A stretch of DNA of 64,000 nt from Rheinheimera hassiensis (GCF_022436675.1 NZ_JAKUJZ010000004.1:434001-498000), one strand, 5' to 3'; shown: positions 43,553 to 52,151, numbered from the stretch's first letter. The notes: generated by a model not told the origin, from the letters alone. Numbers and translations are program-made.

Positions 43553-44047
43553 TTAGTCCTCGTCTATGGTGAATTGCGGGTGCTGGGTTATCAGAAGCTG
43601 CACCTGCGTTTTTGGCCGGTCTTCCATAAAGCTGCCCAGCCAAATAGCAAAATGCTGATCGCCGGACTCGTCCATTTCTGCCAGAGCATTGCGTACCATT
43701 TGCGCCAATGATGGTGACTCGCCGGCTAACCGGATTAAGCGCTCGTTGTCGTATTGCGCATCCAGTAGCGGGATGCCGCTTACATCTGGCTCTACTACTT
43801 TTGGCGCTACAACCTTACCGGCTTCACACAGCTGTAAAACGTTCTCGTCTTGTTTGCTCAGATCCTTCTGATTGTCCAAAACTGTGAATGGCTTCCGGCC
43901 ACCAAGCACCCATAGCAGGGCGTCGGCAACGCCTTGCTCGTAGGTTTTGGTTGGCTCGTTAGTGCCGTACTTTTCTTCAAGGCTGGTAGCCACCGCGATT
44001 TCAACGCGGATTTGCTCTTCGGTTGGCATGGCAGTGATAGCGCTCAT
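43553..44047 (-). CDS. Unknown early phage protein (164 aa)
   Basis: Acidic protein with EQGVADALLWVLGGRKPFTVLD near residue 40, a pattern repeated in many phage early proteins without known role, and a C-terminal DQHFAIWLGSFMEDRP. Four-base overlap with the DUF3164 gene. Not recognised. Confidence 0.65.
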   Translation of the reverse strand: MSAITAMPTEEQIRVEIAVATSLEEKYGTNEPTKTYEQGVADALLWVLGGRKPFTVLDNQKDLSKQDENVLQLCEAGKVVAPKVVEPDVSGIPLLDAQYDNERLIRLAGESPSLAQMVRNALAEMDESGDQHFAIWLGSFMEDRPKTQVQLLITQHPQFTIDED

Positions 44048-44670
44048 AACGACACCGCCGCTAAATCTAGGGGGATTTGCTGATACTGGTCGGTATCGCC
44101 AATGCGCTTGTACACGCGCACGTAGGCTTTACTGCCCACAACCTGAATGGCTTCGCCGATGGCGGTCATGGCTTTTAACCAGCGTGGGTCTTTGATGTCT
44201 AACCGGCGCAGGCCCAGCACGCGGGTGGTGCTGATATTGCCTTGCTTGTCGGCATCAAATGCGCCGTTAACGATCGCTTTAAGCTCTGAGCTGGCGCTGG
44301 CAGTCCAGTCTTTCAGACATTCATCAATAAGCGCTTTGGCTGCCTGCAGGCGCTCGTCAAAGCTGATGCTTTCATTAATGGCACGCACTATCTTGTACTG
44401 GCCGTCATAGCTGTACAGCGTAACGTTACCTTTTTTGCCGCCAACGGTAGCGTCGTATTGTTCGGCAGAAAGTTGCACAAAAGCCGCAATATCAGCAAAA
44501 GCCGTTTTCTTAAACGCTGCCAGCAGCGCGCTAAGTTCCTCAGATTTAGCTACCAGTTCTTTAACCAGAGCATCACGGGTTTTGTCTATTGGCCGTACTC
44601 TGTCCTCTGGTGTCAGTGAGCCTTTGGCGTCTTTCCAGTAACCGGCTGGGATGGTGTTTTGTTGGTTCAT
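44044..44670 (-). CDS. DUF3164 family phage protein
   Basis: 208-aa protein matching DUF3164 proteins of Mu-like phages: IPAGYWKDAKGSLTPEDRVRPIDK at the N-terminus, then GNVTLYSYDGQYKIVRAINESISFDERL near residue 78 and GLRRLDIKDPRWLKAM near 158. The family lies next to transposition genes and its function is unknown. Confidence 0.87.
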   Translation of the reverse strand: MNQQNTIPAGYWKDAKGSLTPEDRVRPIDKTRDALVKELVAKSEELSALLAAFKKTAFADIAAFVQLSAEQYDATVGGKKGNVTLYSYDGQYKIVRAINESISFDERLQAAKALIDECLKDWTASASSELKAIVNGAFDADKQGNISTTRVLGLRRLDIKDPRWLKAMTAIGEAIQVVGSKAYVRVYKRIGDTDQYQQIPLDLAAVSL

Positions 44671-44680
44671 GGTGATTTCC

Positions 44681-44917
44681 TTAATTTGCTTGGTGCCAAT
44701 GCACTACACAGCTGCGCACTTGGGCGTAGAACGCCTGGCGCTGCTGGCCGTTAACGTTTTCAGTAAATGCCGCCGCGATTTGCTGCAGCTGCGGTGAGGG
44801 CTGTTGTATTTCGATAACAGCCCGTGTTTTGCGTGAGGTAACGCGCAGCACCTGGCAGCCCTGCTGGCGCAGCATTAGCTGCACGTTTTGTTTGTCTACG
44901 ATGTTTTCTGCTTTCAT
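44681..44917 (-). CDS. Unknown small protein downstream of B (78 aa)
   Basis: Started at ATG 44917 (MKAENIVDKQNVQLML); the frame is open to 44932, overlapping gene B by 4. It has VLRVTSRKTRAVIEIQQP, an OB- or beta-like stretch. Not recognised, but placed as a small accessory gene after the transposition ATPase. Confidence 0.6.
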   Translation of the reverse strand: MKAENIVDKQNVQLMLRQQGCQVLRVTSRKTRAVIEIQQPSPQLQQIAAAFTENVNGQQRQAFYAQVRSCVVHWHQAN

Positions 44918-44928
44918 TGCTGCTTGCC

Positions 44929-45876
44929 TCAATCGTTGGTTTCTAGTTCAGCAAGTGCAGTGCGTAGCAATTGCTCTGTGATCAACGCGCCTTTGGCAAA
45001 CATGGCCGCCAGCTTGATTGTTTTGGTGAGTAGGCGCAGGCCACCGGGGCGCTCGCTAATTTGGATCATCACGTTCATTTCACTACCGCCGCCCACGTTC
45101 CAGGCTTCGGCAATGGCGCGCACGTCTGTTACTTTGGTTTTATGAATGCCGCGCTTTTTGGCTATGCGGCTGAACAGCCGGGCAAAGTCTTCGTTACGGC
45201 GGCCACCGGTTAACTGGGTGTACACTTTGTTGTTACCCACCAGCGCCATGCCTATGCCGGTTTCTTCCTGCAGGATGCGCAGCTCTTCCAGCGTTGGGTA
45301 ATCCAGGTGGTCGGCTTCATCCACAATTACTAAGCCTTCGCTGCCTTTCAGCCGCTGGCGTATTACACGGGCCAGTGGCCCTTTGGTGCGGGGCGCTTGC
45401 TCCATGCCAAGCTCCATAGCAATTTCGTACAGGCACTCTGTAAGGCTGCTGCGGCTTGGGCTGGCGGTTACTTTCCACACGTTGTTGTTAGTGCGCTGGT
45501 ATTCGTCCAGCGTTTTGCTTTTGCCTACGCCGGATGCGCCGTAAATAACCACGATAGATTCAGTGATTTGGGCATAGGTAAGGTCGTCCATAATCAGCTT
45601 TGCTGTTGGTGTCATTACAAAGCCGGGGTCTATGCTGGGGTTGGCGTCGCGTTGTTCACGCAGGCGCAACCAGCTTTCTAACTTTTCAATAATTTTTGAC
45701 GGATCGGCTTTGTATAAACCGTTCAACACCTGGCTTAGGGTTGAAGGCGATACACTGATTTCTTGTGCAACTTGCCCTGACGTAACGCGCTTAGCGCTAA
45801 TCAATGTGGTTACACGCATAATCACTTCAGTTTGTTGGCTTTCTGCCTTCGCTAGGCTGTGTACATTGGTCATCAT
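44929..45876 (-). CDS. Transposition target-selection ATPase, MuB type
   Basis: 315-aa AAA+ ATPase. An N-terminal helix-turn-helix (SGQVAQEISVSPSTLSQVLNGLY, residues ~33-55) is followed by the P-loop GASGVGKS at 113-120, the Walker B LVIVDEADHL near 180, and a sensor region with LVGNNKVYTQL. It binds target DNA and delivers it to transposase A while sparing DNA already occupied (target immunity). RBS AAGGA. Confidence 0.93.
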   Translation of the reverse strand: MMTNVHSLAKAESQQTEVIMRVTTLISAKRVTSGQVAQEISVSPSTLSQVLNGLYKADPSKIIEKLESWLRLREQRDANPSIDPGFVMTPTAKLIMDDLTYAQITESIVVIYGASGVGKSKTLDEYQRTNNNVWKVTASPSRSSLTECLYEIAMELGMEQAPRTKGPLARVIRQRLKGSEGLVIVDEADHLDYPTLEELRILQEETGIGMALVGNNKVYTQLTGGRRNEDFARLFSRIAKKRGIHKTKVTDVRAIAEAWNVGGGSEMNVMIQISERPGGLRLLTKTIKLAAMFAKGALITEQLLRTALAELETND

Positions 45877-45907
45877 TAGTCCTTGTTATTGCTGTTTCAA
45901 ATAGGGT

Positions 45908-47923
45908 TTAAATACGGTTTTTCTGTTTTAGCTCGCGCAGGTAAGCCACGCTTTCGCTGAAGTTCGCGGCGCACTCTGCTTTGTGTTCGTTCTCGGGGTT
46001 GGCCAGTTGGTCGTGGTCGTAGGCAATGGCTGTTGCGGTGTTGCCCCGTACAGCCGGGCGCATCATCATTACCACTTTGGTTTCAGGGATAACTTCCTCT
46101 TCAACAGGGCGCATCATGGCGGCCAGCTCAAGCGAGTCGATACTGACCTTGGCTTGTGCAGCCAGCTTGTTTGCCTTGGTAAATTGAGTGCGCTTACGCT
46201 TGGTTTCCCGTGCTGCCTGGGTGTCACCAAAGCCCACTTTTTCTAGGCATTCAGCAGTGCAGATGTGCACACCGTTGAGGGCGTAAATTTCTACTGCGTC
46301 GTGCAGCTTTAGCGGGTCAAAACGGGCCACCAGTTTCTGGCCAACGTAGTTCATCATGGTGTCATTGAAGTAGCGGTTTTTACGGCCCTTCAAGCTGCCG
46401 CCTGCATCAAGCACTATGGTGCCGTGCTTCGACACGGTTACGGCTTCTGCTTGCAGCATCATCAGTTGCAGTTGTGCTGTGGTGGCTTTGCGTATTTCAG
46501 CGGTTTCGTAACTGGCATTAAATGCCTGGTCAAAGCTCATAAAGCCTTTGCAAATTTCGGTATCGCGGTTGGCCTTGGCGTTGAACATTTCAACACCCTT
46601 GGCAATGGCTTGTAAGAAGTCTTCTGCTGCTATGGCTTTGCTGCCGTAGTTGTCTGGCTTTGCCATTGGGTTAGGGCCGGTGTAAGCGCCACGGCAGATC
46701 GGGTGTTTGTCGATGTATTCTTCAAGGCCACCCACGCCAAAGGTACGCTCTATCGGTTTGGCCTGGCCGTGGCCCTTGCCAAAGATCACGCTGGACCAAT
46801 GCAGGTTAATGCCCATCATCGGGATGATGCCTAACGGATCATCTTCTTTAACTTTGAAGCGGTACCGGTTTGGTACACCCCCGGTCATCCATTTGTTGGC
46901 GGCGGCGCGGGTGTTATCTATGGTGATTTCTTTAGGCACACCGTACTTTGCAAATACATCCATCAGCGACAAACGGATGCTGTCGGTGTTCTCGCTGATA
47001 TCACAGCGCCAACCTACAATTTTGCGGCTACGAATGTCCTGCCAGAACCATGTTTTAGGGCGCAGGATTTCGCCGTTAAACCACTTCACAAATACGTTGT
47101 GTTGGTAGCCATCGCCATTTAACCACTCCATGGCGTGGATGCCTTCAACTGTGCGTTCTTGTGGCGGGTAAAGCTGGTGTAAGGCGTGTTCGCCTTCACG
47201 CAGCAGCACCAGTTGCTGTGCCGGTACTTCGTGGGCCATGCGCCGTGCCAGGCTTTTTAAACTGGGTATCTCCCAGCCTTTACCTTTGGCCGCGTCCAGT
47301 AAACGCTCGTAGCTTACGGTCATGGCTGGTTGTTCCAGGCTCAGGTAGTCGGCTTTAAACAGCTCCCACGCTTGCGGCGTAATAAACGCAAACTGGTTTT
47401 TCTTTTTAGACTGCGACGCCTCAAAGTGCTTAGGCAGCAGCGCTGGTGCCCAGTCGGCTTCGTCGTAACCTTTAACCATGGCGCAGTGACGGCGCAGCGT
47501 GCTAAGCGCTACATTGTATTGCGCACACACAGAGTCATAAGCATCCATCAAACTGACGCCATTACGCTTTAATGCAAACACGGCTTTTACAGCCAGCAAG
47601 GCTTGTTGTGCTTTCTCTTTAGCGGCGTGGTTGTTCTTGTTCCAACGCGCCCAAAGCGCTTCGCTGCAATAGGTTTCACTCGCTTTCTTTTGCGGGATAG
47701 TTACCAGCTGTTCGCCAACTTTTATCTGGCCTTTAATTTTGTAGAGCGCGGTTTGAGTTGCAGAGGGTAATAAGCTGATGTGGTATTCAGTCCCTTTCGT
47801 CCCTTGTCTTTTGCGTGCCAGTTCCGGATTTTCACTGGCCAGTTTTTTTAATTGCTCGCGCACATTTCTGTCAGATCCCGGCAAGCCAACAACGCCGGCT
47901 AATTCACTCGCTAATAGCCACAT
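45908..47923 (-). CDS. Transposase A, MuA type (DDE recombinase)
   Basis: 671-aa transposase. Residues 1-~60 are the Mu-type DNA-binding domain (WLLASELAGVVGLPGSDRNV). The catalytic triad is Asp271 (NGDGYQ), Asp336 (TIDNT) and Glu392 (IERTFG), almost the spacing recalled for MuA (269, 336, 392). A C-terminal part that should contact MuB follows. A very strong RBS AAGGAGG precedes the ATG. It cuts and joins the phage ends during integration and replicative transposition. Confidence 0.95.
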   Translation of the reverse strand: MWLLASELAGVVGLPGSDRNVREQLKKLASENPELARKRQGTKGTEYHISLLPSATQTALYKIKGQIKVGEQLVTIPQKKASETYCSEALWARWNKNNHAAKEKAQQALLAVKAVFALKRNGVSLMDAYDSVCAQYNVALSTLRRHCAMVKGYDEADWAPALLPKHFEASQSKKKNQFAFITPQAWELFKADYLSLEQPAMTVSYERLLDAAKGKGWEIPSLKSLARRMAHEVPAQQLVLLREGEHALHQLYPPQERTVEGIHAMEWLNGDGYQHNVFVKWFNGEILRPKTWFWQDIRSRKIVGWRCDISENTDSIRLSLMDVFAKYGVPKEITIDNTRAAANKWMTGGVPNRYRFKVKEDDPLGIIPMMGINLHWSSVIFGKGHGQAKPIERTFGVGGLEEYIDKHPICRGAYTGPNPMAKPDNYGSKAIAAEDFLQAIAKGVEMFNAKANRDTEICKGFMSFDQAFNASYETAEIRKATTAQLQLMMLQAEAVTVSKHGTIVLDAGGSLKGRKNRYFNDTMMNYVGQKLVARFDPLKLHDAVEIYALNGVHICTAECLEKVGFGDTQAARETKRKRTQFTKANKLAAQAKVSIDSLELAAMMRPVEEEVIPETKVVMMMRPAVRGNTATAIAYDHDQLANPENEHKAECAANFSESVAYLRELKQKNRI

Positions 47924-47935
47924 ACGAATTCCTCC

Positions 47936-48193
47936 TTAACTCGCTGCGCGCAATGCTTTGTAACGGCTGGGCCAAACCTCTTCGGGTTTCATATCTATAG
48001 CCGTTGCAATAATTTCTTCACCTTTAGGCCACGGCGAACGCAGTGCATTAGCCAGTGTGTTTTCGCTTAACCCTGCGTCCCTTGATAGCTGACGAACGGA
48101 CAAACCGCGTTTTTTTAACGCAGCTATGATGTCGGCCCGATGCCAATCTCTTCCATATTGTTCGCTTTTTTGAGAGACTGATTCATTACTCAA
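47936..48193 (-). CDS. ner: Ner-like winged-helix regulator
   Basis: 85-aa DNA-binding protein of the Ner/Nlp family: DWHRADIIAALKKRGLSVRQLSRDAGLSENTLANAL holds the helix-turn-helix, and the PKGEEIIATAIDMKPEEVWPSRY tail is typical. TTG start, with AAGGG upstream. In Mu, Ner shuts down repressor and early transcription after infection; the position between transposase and divergent repressor is the same here. Confidence 0.93.
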   Translation of the reverse strand: MSNESVSQKSEQYGRDWHRADIIAALKKRGLSVRQLSRDAGLSENTLANALRSPWPKGEEIIATAIDMKPEEVWPSRYKALRAAS

Positions 48194-48300
48194 CTTAGTA
48201 ACCCTTATAAGTTGCTTTACTTAGTAACCACATAATTGATCAAATGGATGAATCGGTCAATAGCAACGGATGATTTATTTGCAATAGCATCCGTTGCTAT
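48193..48300. promoter_or_regulatory. Divergent early/repressor control region with operator-like repeats
   Basis: ACTTAGTAACC occurs twice in direct orientation (48193-48203 and 48219-48229, 26 bases apart). A perfect 13-base inverted repeat ATAGCAACGGATG/CATCCGTTGCTAT (48260-48272 and 48288-48300) lies near the repressor start. These are good candidates for Ner and repressor operators. Which protein binds which repeat is not known. Confidence 0.65.
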
Positions 48301-48323
48301 TTTTCAAAGCCTTGGATTTAAAA

Positions 48324-49097
48324 ATGACTAATGACAGTGAAAACATAGAGTTAAAAGAATCGGACGCAGGCGCGACAAAAACGGATCAAGCATCCGTTGA
48401 TGGCAGTGTGAAACGGTCGATGTGGTTTATTGCATCCGAATTGGCAGGGCACGGAAGTTTCCCCACTTCCGATAGGTGGACCAGAGACCATTTAAAGGAT
48501 TTGGCAGCTGGCAAAGAGCACCTGTGCAGGAAGCGCAGAGGCACAAAGGCAATGGAATATCACATAAGCTTGCTGCCGGCTGACACACAGCGAAGCTTGC
48601 TGGGTGACAATGCAGACCAGATAAACGAAGCGCCTCAGCCTTATTCATCCATACCTATTGTTTCTGATTTTCTGGACGAGTTTGCTTTGATACCTGGTTA
48701 CAGAATTCAAGTCTCAGCTGGGCATGGTTCGTTAAATCCAGACCAGCTGAACCCGGTAAGGCATTTGGCATTTAGGCGCAAGTGGTTGAAGTACAGGGGC
48801 TTCAATGAACATGAGTTAGCGATAGTGTGGGCCAAAGGCGACAGCATGGAGCCAACCATTCATAGCAATGACACCCTTGTCGTTCACTTGGGCCGCAACA
48901 CTCCGGCAGACGGCCACATCTACATTTTCAGAAACGGTGACGAGTTATTTGTGAAGCGCTACCAAAGCGTGCTGGGCACCTGGCGCTTGATAAGCGACAA
49001 TAGTTTTTACAGCGCCTACGACATTCCAAAACACGAGCAGTCCAACTTTCAAGTCGTCGGGCAAGTGGTCCATATAGCTAAAGACTTGGGCGATTAA
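48324..49097 (+). CDS. Phage repressor: MuA-like DNA-binding domain plus S24 (LexA-like) peptidase
   Basis: 257-aa protein, the only plus-strand phage gene. Residues ~30-95 (MWFIASELAGHGSFPTSDR, RRGTKAMEYHISLLP) closely match the N-terminus of transposase A, as expected if both bind the same operators. The C-terminal half is an S24 peptidase: Ser174 (KGDSMEPTI), Lys211 (LFVKRYQ), and an Ala132-Gly133 cleavage site (VSAGHGS). RecA-stimulated self-cleavage would make the prophage SOS-inducible. An in-frame TTG at 48294 is less likely than this ATG. Confidence 0.92.
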   Translation: MTNDSENIELKESDAGATKTDQASVDGSVKRSMWFIASELAGHGSFPTSDRWTRDHLKDLAAGKEHLCRKRRGTKAMEYHISLLPADTQRSLLGDNADQINEAPQPYSSIPIVSDFLDEFALIPGYRIQVSAGHGSLNPDQLNPVRHLAFRRKWLKYRGFNEHELAIVWAKGDSMEPTIHSNDTLVVHLGRNTPADGHIYIFRNGDELFVKRYQSVLGTWRLISDNSFYSAYDIPKHEQSNFQVVGQVVHIAKDLGD

Positions 49098-49104
49098 TTT
49101 AAAG

Positions 49105-49121
49105 TTTAAACAGGGTTTAAA
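49105..49121. repeat. 17-bp motif TTTAAACAGGGTTTAAA, left-end copy
   Basis: The reverse complement of the motif at 33289-33305 in the central gap, located 8 bases after the repressor stop. Confidence 0.6.
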
Positions 49122-49141
49122 GTGCATTCCAACGCTGCAAT

Positions 49142-49361
49142 CCAGTGCTCAATTTACCAGGCCAAATCATCACTTTTTAAATTCATTGCTCAAACCTGCT
49201 GATTTTAAAAAACGATTTAAATAAAAAAGGGACCCAAGTTTTAAAACCCTTGAGTCCCTTGCAATTACTAGCGTTGGCCAATTTTACGATCCCACTTAAT
49301 CCACTTAGATCCAATCTGATCCCTAACATTACTCAGTGTTCATTTAACTAGACCCTATACA
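49142..49361. promoter_or_regulatory. Prophage left end with candidate transposase-binding sites
   Basis: Reading inward from 49361 the terminus is TGTATAGGGTCTAG. Sites resembling the right-end sites occur at 49334-49347 (TTAAATGAACACTG inward), 49180-49196 (GGTTTGAGCAATGAATT) and 49142-49158 (GGTAAATTGAGCACTGG). A spacing of three sites over ~220 bases, and ~265 bases between the end and the repressor stop, recall the Mu left end. No ORF is present in 49098-49403. Confidence 0.5.
49227..49260 (-). terminator. Hairpin with minus-strand T-run near the left end
   Basis: AAGGGAC/GTCCCTT with an inner CAAG/CTTG pair. On the minus strand T(6) follows, so it would stop transcription entering the prophage from the host side towards the repressor. 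It may also serve the repressor transcript weakly. Confidence 0.6.
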
Positions 49362-49366
49362 CTGGT
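49362..49366. repeat. Target-site duplication, left-end copy (CTGGT)
   Basis: Identical to 17868-17872. It directly follows the CA that ends the prophage. Confidence 0.65.
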
Positions 49367-49403
49367 ATTGAAATCAACAGGAATATAAATGTGCAGGTAA
49401 CAT

Positions 49404-51026
49404 ATGATTAGAGATATTAAAATAGGCATTCGTTCAGCGCTGTTTTTCGGCCTTCTGGGGTTGATTACGCTGGTATTAGGCGTATTTTCCATCATGCAGT
49501 TGTCAAAGATTAATGACAGCACCGATATACTAACATTACATCGGATCCCGGCGCTGTCTAACGCAGCCGAGCTTAGACGACATACTCTACGCAGTCAGAT
49601 TTTAATTAACGAGCTGTCTGATGCTCAAAATCAGCAGGAACGAAACAGCCTGAAACAACAGCTAGTTGTTGTAGAGAGCGAATATACCGAAGCAGAAAAA
49701 CGCATGGAGCCTTTGGCACGCAGTGCTGAAGCAAAACAATTGCTGGATAAAGTCAGGCGTTTGCATGATGCTTTTATGGCTACTTTACCGGAGTTATACC
49801 GGTTGTCGGATGCACAAAACGTTGTTGAAGCCTTGGCCTACCGGCGTAATACCCTGATTCCTGCGGCGCAGCAGCTTATTGCCACATTAGATGAACTCGG
49901 CCAGTTTCAGTTACGCCGCGCTGATGATGTGAACAATCAGGCAACGCAAACTTACACCAACTCAAAAACCGCACTGGTTACCGGTATTATTATTACACTG
50001 GTTTTGCTTAGCTTGCTGGCTTTTGTTTATAGCCGCAGTTTAATACTGCCATTACACTATGCCGTAAAAGTGGCGCGGCGGGTTGCGGGTGGTGATTTAA
50101 CCGAGCAAATAAACGACAATCATAAAGACGAAGCAGCAGATATGCTACGTGCTTTAGCTGATATGCAAGCACAGCTGCGCGATACGTTAAGCTTGATCAG
50201 TGACTCTTCACAACAACTGGCCACGACATCTGAAGAGTTAAGCGTGGTAACTAACCAATCTACCCAAATTGTGACGGAGCAAAGCGATCAGTTAGAGCAA
50301 GCCGCTACAGCGGTGACTGAACTGACCACTGCTATCGAAGAGGTTGCCCGTAACGCTAACTCTACCAGCGATACGGCGGAAACTGCTGATGAGAAAACCC
50401 AGTTAGGTCAGGCAAAAATTAATGAGACAATCAGTACTATCGAAACACTGACATCAGATATTCAGCGTTCAGCCGATGGTGTATTAAAGCTGGCCGGCAA
50501 CATCAAAAATATAGGTTCAGTACTTGATGTTATCAGAGCTATTGCTGATCAAACTAACTTGCTGGCGTTAAACGCTGCTATTGAGGCTGCGCGTGCCGGA
50601 GACAGCGGCCGAGGCTTTGCCGTCGTTGCCGATGAGGTACGTGCCCTGGCTTACCGGACACAGGAATCTACTAAAGAAATTGAGCAGATGATTAATGCAG
50701 TGCAGGCTGAAACCAATAACGCCGTAGACAATATGAACAGCAGCAACCAGCGTGCTGCGTCTACTCTGGTAGTCGCTAATGATGCCGGCGTGGCATTTAG
50801 TGAAATTACCCGCTTGATCAGTCAGATTAGCGATCAAAATGTCACTATTGCCAGTGCTGCAGAAGAGCAGGCCACGGTTGCCCGCGAAGTAGATAAAAAC
50901 CTGGTGCATATCCGCGATTTATCTTTGCAAACCGCCGCAGGCTCTAACCAGACCAATGCATCCAGTGCAGAGCTGGCAAAACTAGCCGAGCAGTTAAATG
51001 AGCTGGTGCTGCGTTTTAAAATCTGA
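49404..51026 (+). CDS. Methyl-accepting chemotaxis protein
   Basis: 540-aa receptor. The first membrane helix (~residues 10-32) is followed by a four-helix-bundle periplasmic sensor (4HB_MCP-like), a second helix near 190-212, a HAMP domain (~213-265: [18 protein letters not shown]) and a signalling domain whose hairpin tip reads [22 protein letters not shown]. It sends ligand information to CheA/CheW. The prophage inserted only about 40 bases upstream of the ATG, so the promoter of this gene may lie in, or be replaced by, phage-end DNA. Confidence 0.94.
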   Translation: MIRDIKIGIRSALFFGLLGLITLVLGVFSIMQLSKINDSTDILTLHRIPALSNAAELRRHTLRSQILINELSDAQNQQERNSLKQQLVVVESEYTEAEKRMEPLARSAEAKQLLDKVRRLHDAFMATLPELYRLSDAQNVVEALAYRRNTLIPAAQQLIATLDELGQFQLRRADDVNNQATQTYTNSKTALVTGIIITLVLLSLLAFVYSRSLILPLHYAVKVARRVAGGDLTEQINDNHKDEAADMLRALADMQAQLRDTLSLISDSSQQLATTSEELSVVTNQSTQIVTEQSDQLEQAATAVTELTTAIEEVARNANSTSDTAETADEKTQLGQAKINETISTIETLTSDIQRSADGVLKLAGNIKNIGSVLDVIRAIADQTNLLALNAAIEAARAGDSGRGFAVVADEVRALAYRTQESTKEIEQMINAVQAETNNAVDNMNSSNQRAASTLVVANDAGVAFSEITRLISQISDQNVTIASAAEEQATVAREVDKNLVHIRDLSLQTAAGSNQTNASSAELAKLAEQLNELVLRFKI

Positions 51027-51080
51027 TCACCGCGGTCCAACTGTGATACACGGTTGGGTGGCTTAGGTTCAGTTTAAGCT

Positions 51081-51113
51081 AAACAAGCCGCTCATTTTGA
51101 GCGGTTTGTTTCC
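51081..51113 (+). terminator. Terminator after the chemotaxis receptor
   Basis: AAACAAGCCGCTC pairs with GAGCGGTTTGTTT around a 5-base loop. A short T-rich tail follows. Confidence 0.7.
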
Positions 51114-51178
51114 AGGCCAACAATAATAAGCAAGTTGTCATAAATTTGCCTTACAGCCGTGTTATAACTGCGCCCGTT

Positions 51179-51661
51179 ATGGATAAATACTTATATTTCT
51201 TACGTCATGCTACCGCAGAGGTGATCCGGCCCAATCAGCTGGATATAGACCGCTGCCTGATAGAAAAAGGCCGTTTACAGGCACGCCGCGTGGCTGCTTT
51301 TATGCAGCGCCACGGCATTACTGCTGAAACAGTGCTAAGCAGCCCCTACCCACGGGCCGTGCAAACGGCAGCTATTGCCTGTAAAGAAGCTGGGTTTACT
51401 GCCGCCAGCGAGCAAGCCTGGCTGGCGCTGGAAACGCCAACCGATGTTGCTTATGCCCGGCTAACAGAGCAACTTACTATTTTACCGGCACATAGCTTGC
51501 TGGTCGGGCACGAGCCAGACTTCTCAGCCCTGATAAGCCGGTTGCTGGGCAGTGACAAGCTATTGCTTAATATCCGTAAATCGTCGTTAACCTGTGTTGG
51601 CTTTTGTAGTGAAAGTGGCCATTTTGAATTGCAATGGTCAGTACCCGCGCGCTTTATGTAA
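51179..51661 (+). CDS. sixA: Phosphohistidine phosphatase, SixA type
   Basis: 160-aa histidine-phosphatase-superfamily protein. The catalytic RHA motif is in YLYFLRHATAE at the N-terminus and the second His in LLVGHEPDFSALI near residue 115. SixA removes phosphate from His of phosphorelay HPt domains or PtsN-type proteins. Start chosen at ATG 51179 (MDKYLYFLRH); an upstream TTG at 51146 adds eleven residues that do not fit the family. Confidence 0.88.
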   Translation: MDKYLYFLRHATAEVIRPNQLDIDRCLIEKGRLQARRVAAFMQRHGITAETVLSSPYPRAVQTAAIACKEAGFTAASEQAWLALETPTDVAYARLTEQLTILPAHSLLVGHEPDFSALISRLLGSDKLLLNIRKSSLTCVGFCSESGHFELQWSVPARFM

Positions 51662-51743
51662 TAACACAGGTGTAATAGCAAAGCTGTATTGCCATTGGCA
51701 ACGCAGTGCGGCAAAGTAGGTAAAACTTCTTCTACTTGTGGTT

Positions 51744-52151
51744 ATGCAGCACTATTTATTTGTTTACGGTACCCTGCGGCAAAACGCCAACCATCCTATG
51801 CACCAGCTACTGGCAAAACAGTGCCGCTTTATTGGCAGCGCCCGCTATCAAGCCCGTTTGTATCGGATAGATTATTACCCTGGTGCAATGCCTTCGAATA
51901 ATTCAGCCGATCAGGTAGTGGGAGAGCTGTATCAACTGCAACAGCCAGAACCTCTGTTAGCAGCCTTGGATAATTACGAAGAATGCAGCCCTCAGTTTGC
52001 ACAGCCACACGAGTATCGGCGTGAACAACAAAACATCACGCTGGATAACGGCGACAGTGTTATTGCCTGGGTGTATGTGTATAACCTCAGCACTGACGGG
52101 CTGGCGTTAATTCAAAGCGGCGATTTTCTGGCTGATAAAATCGCGCAGTAA
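51744..52151 (+). CDS. Gamma-glutamylcyclotransferase-fold protein (YtfP-like)
   Basis: 135-aa protein with the fold's signature YGTLR at residues 7-11 (HYLFVYGTLRQ) and the conserved acidic stretch ALDNYEECSP, whose Glu is the likely general acid/base. YtfP-type proteins of this fold act in gamma-glutamyl compound turnover. ATG at 51744 is preferred over GTG 51738. It has no operon partner. Confidence 0.87.
   Translation: MQHYLFVYGTLRQNANHPMHQLLAKQCRFIGSARYQARLYRIDYYPGAMPSNNSADQVVGELYQLQQPEPLLAALDNYEECSPQFAQPHEYRREQQNITLDNGDSVIAWVYVYNLSTDGLALIQSGDFLADKIAQ

Larger units (their letters stand above)
17873..49361 (-). mobile_element. Mu-like transposable prophage, about 31.5 kb, apparently complete
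   Basis: The gene order follows Mu: repressor, ner, A, B, early genes, gemA, mor, lysis, packaging and portal, F, I, T, tail sheath and tube, tape measure, baseplate 43-48, fibre. All genes except the repressor lie on the minus strand. The ends begin TGTA on both inward-reading strands, match at 15 of the first 25 positions, and are flanked by CTGGT on each side. Transposase keeps its full DDE triad and no structural gene is visibly broken, so the phage may be functional. Not seen: a Gam homologue, Mom/Com, and an invertible fibre segment with a Gin-type invertase. Confidence 0.88.

Noticed and set aside
17951..49131. Alternative prophage ends: TTCCA duplicated at 17951-17955 and 49127-49131 with TG...CA inside
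   Set aside because: The duplication is real, but the inward ends (TGTTACGG and TGCACTTT) share no inverted repeat, and the left end would lie only 29 bases from the repressor stop with no room for transposase sites. With many TG/CA pairs in the region, one chance 5-base match is expected.
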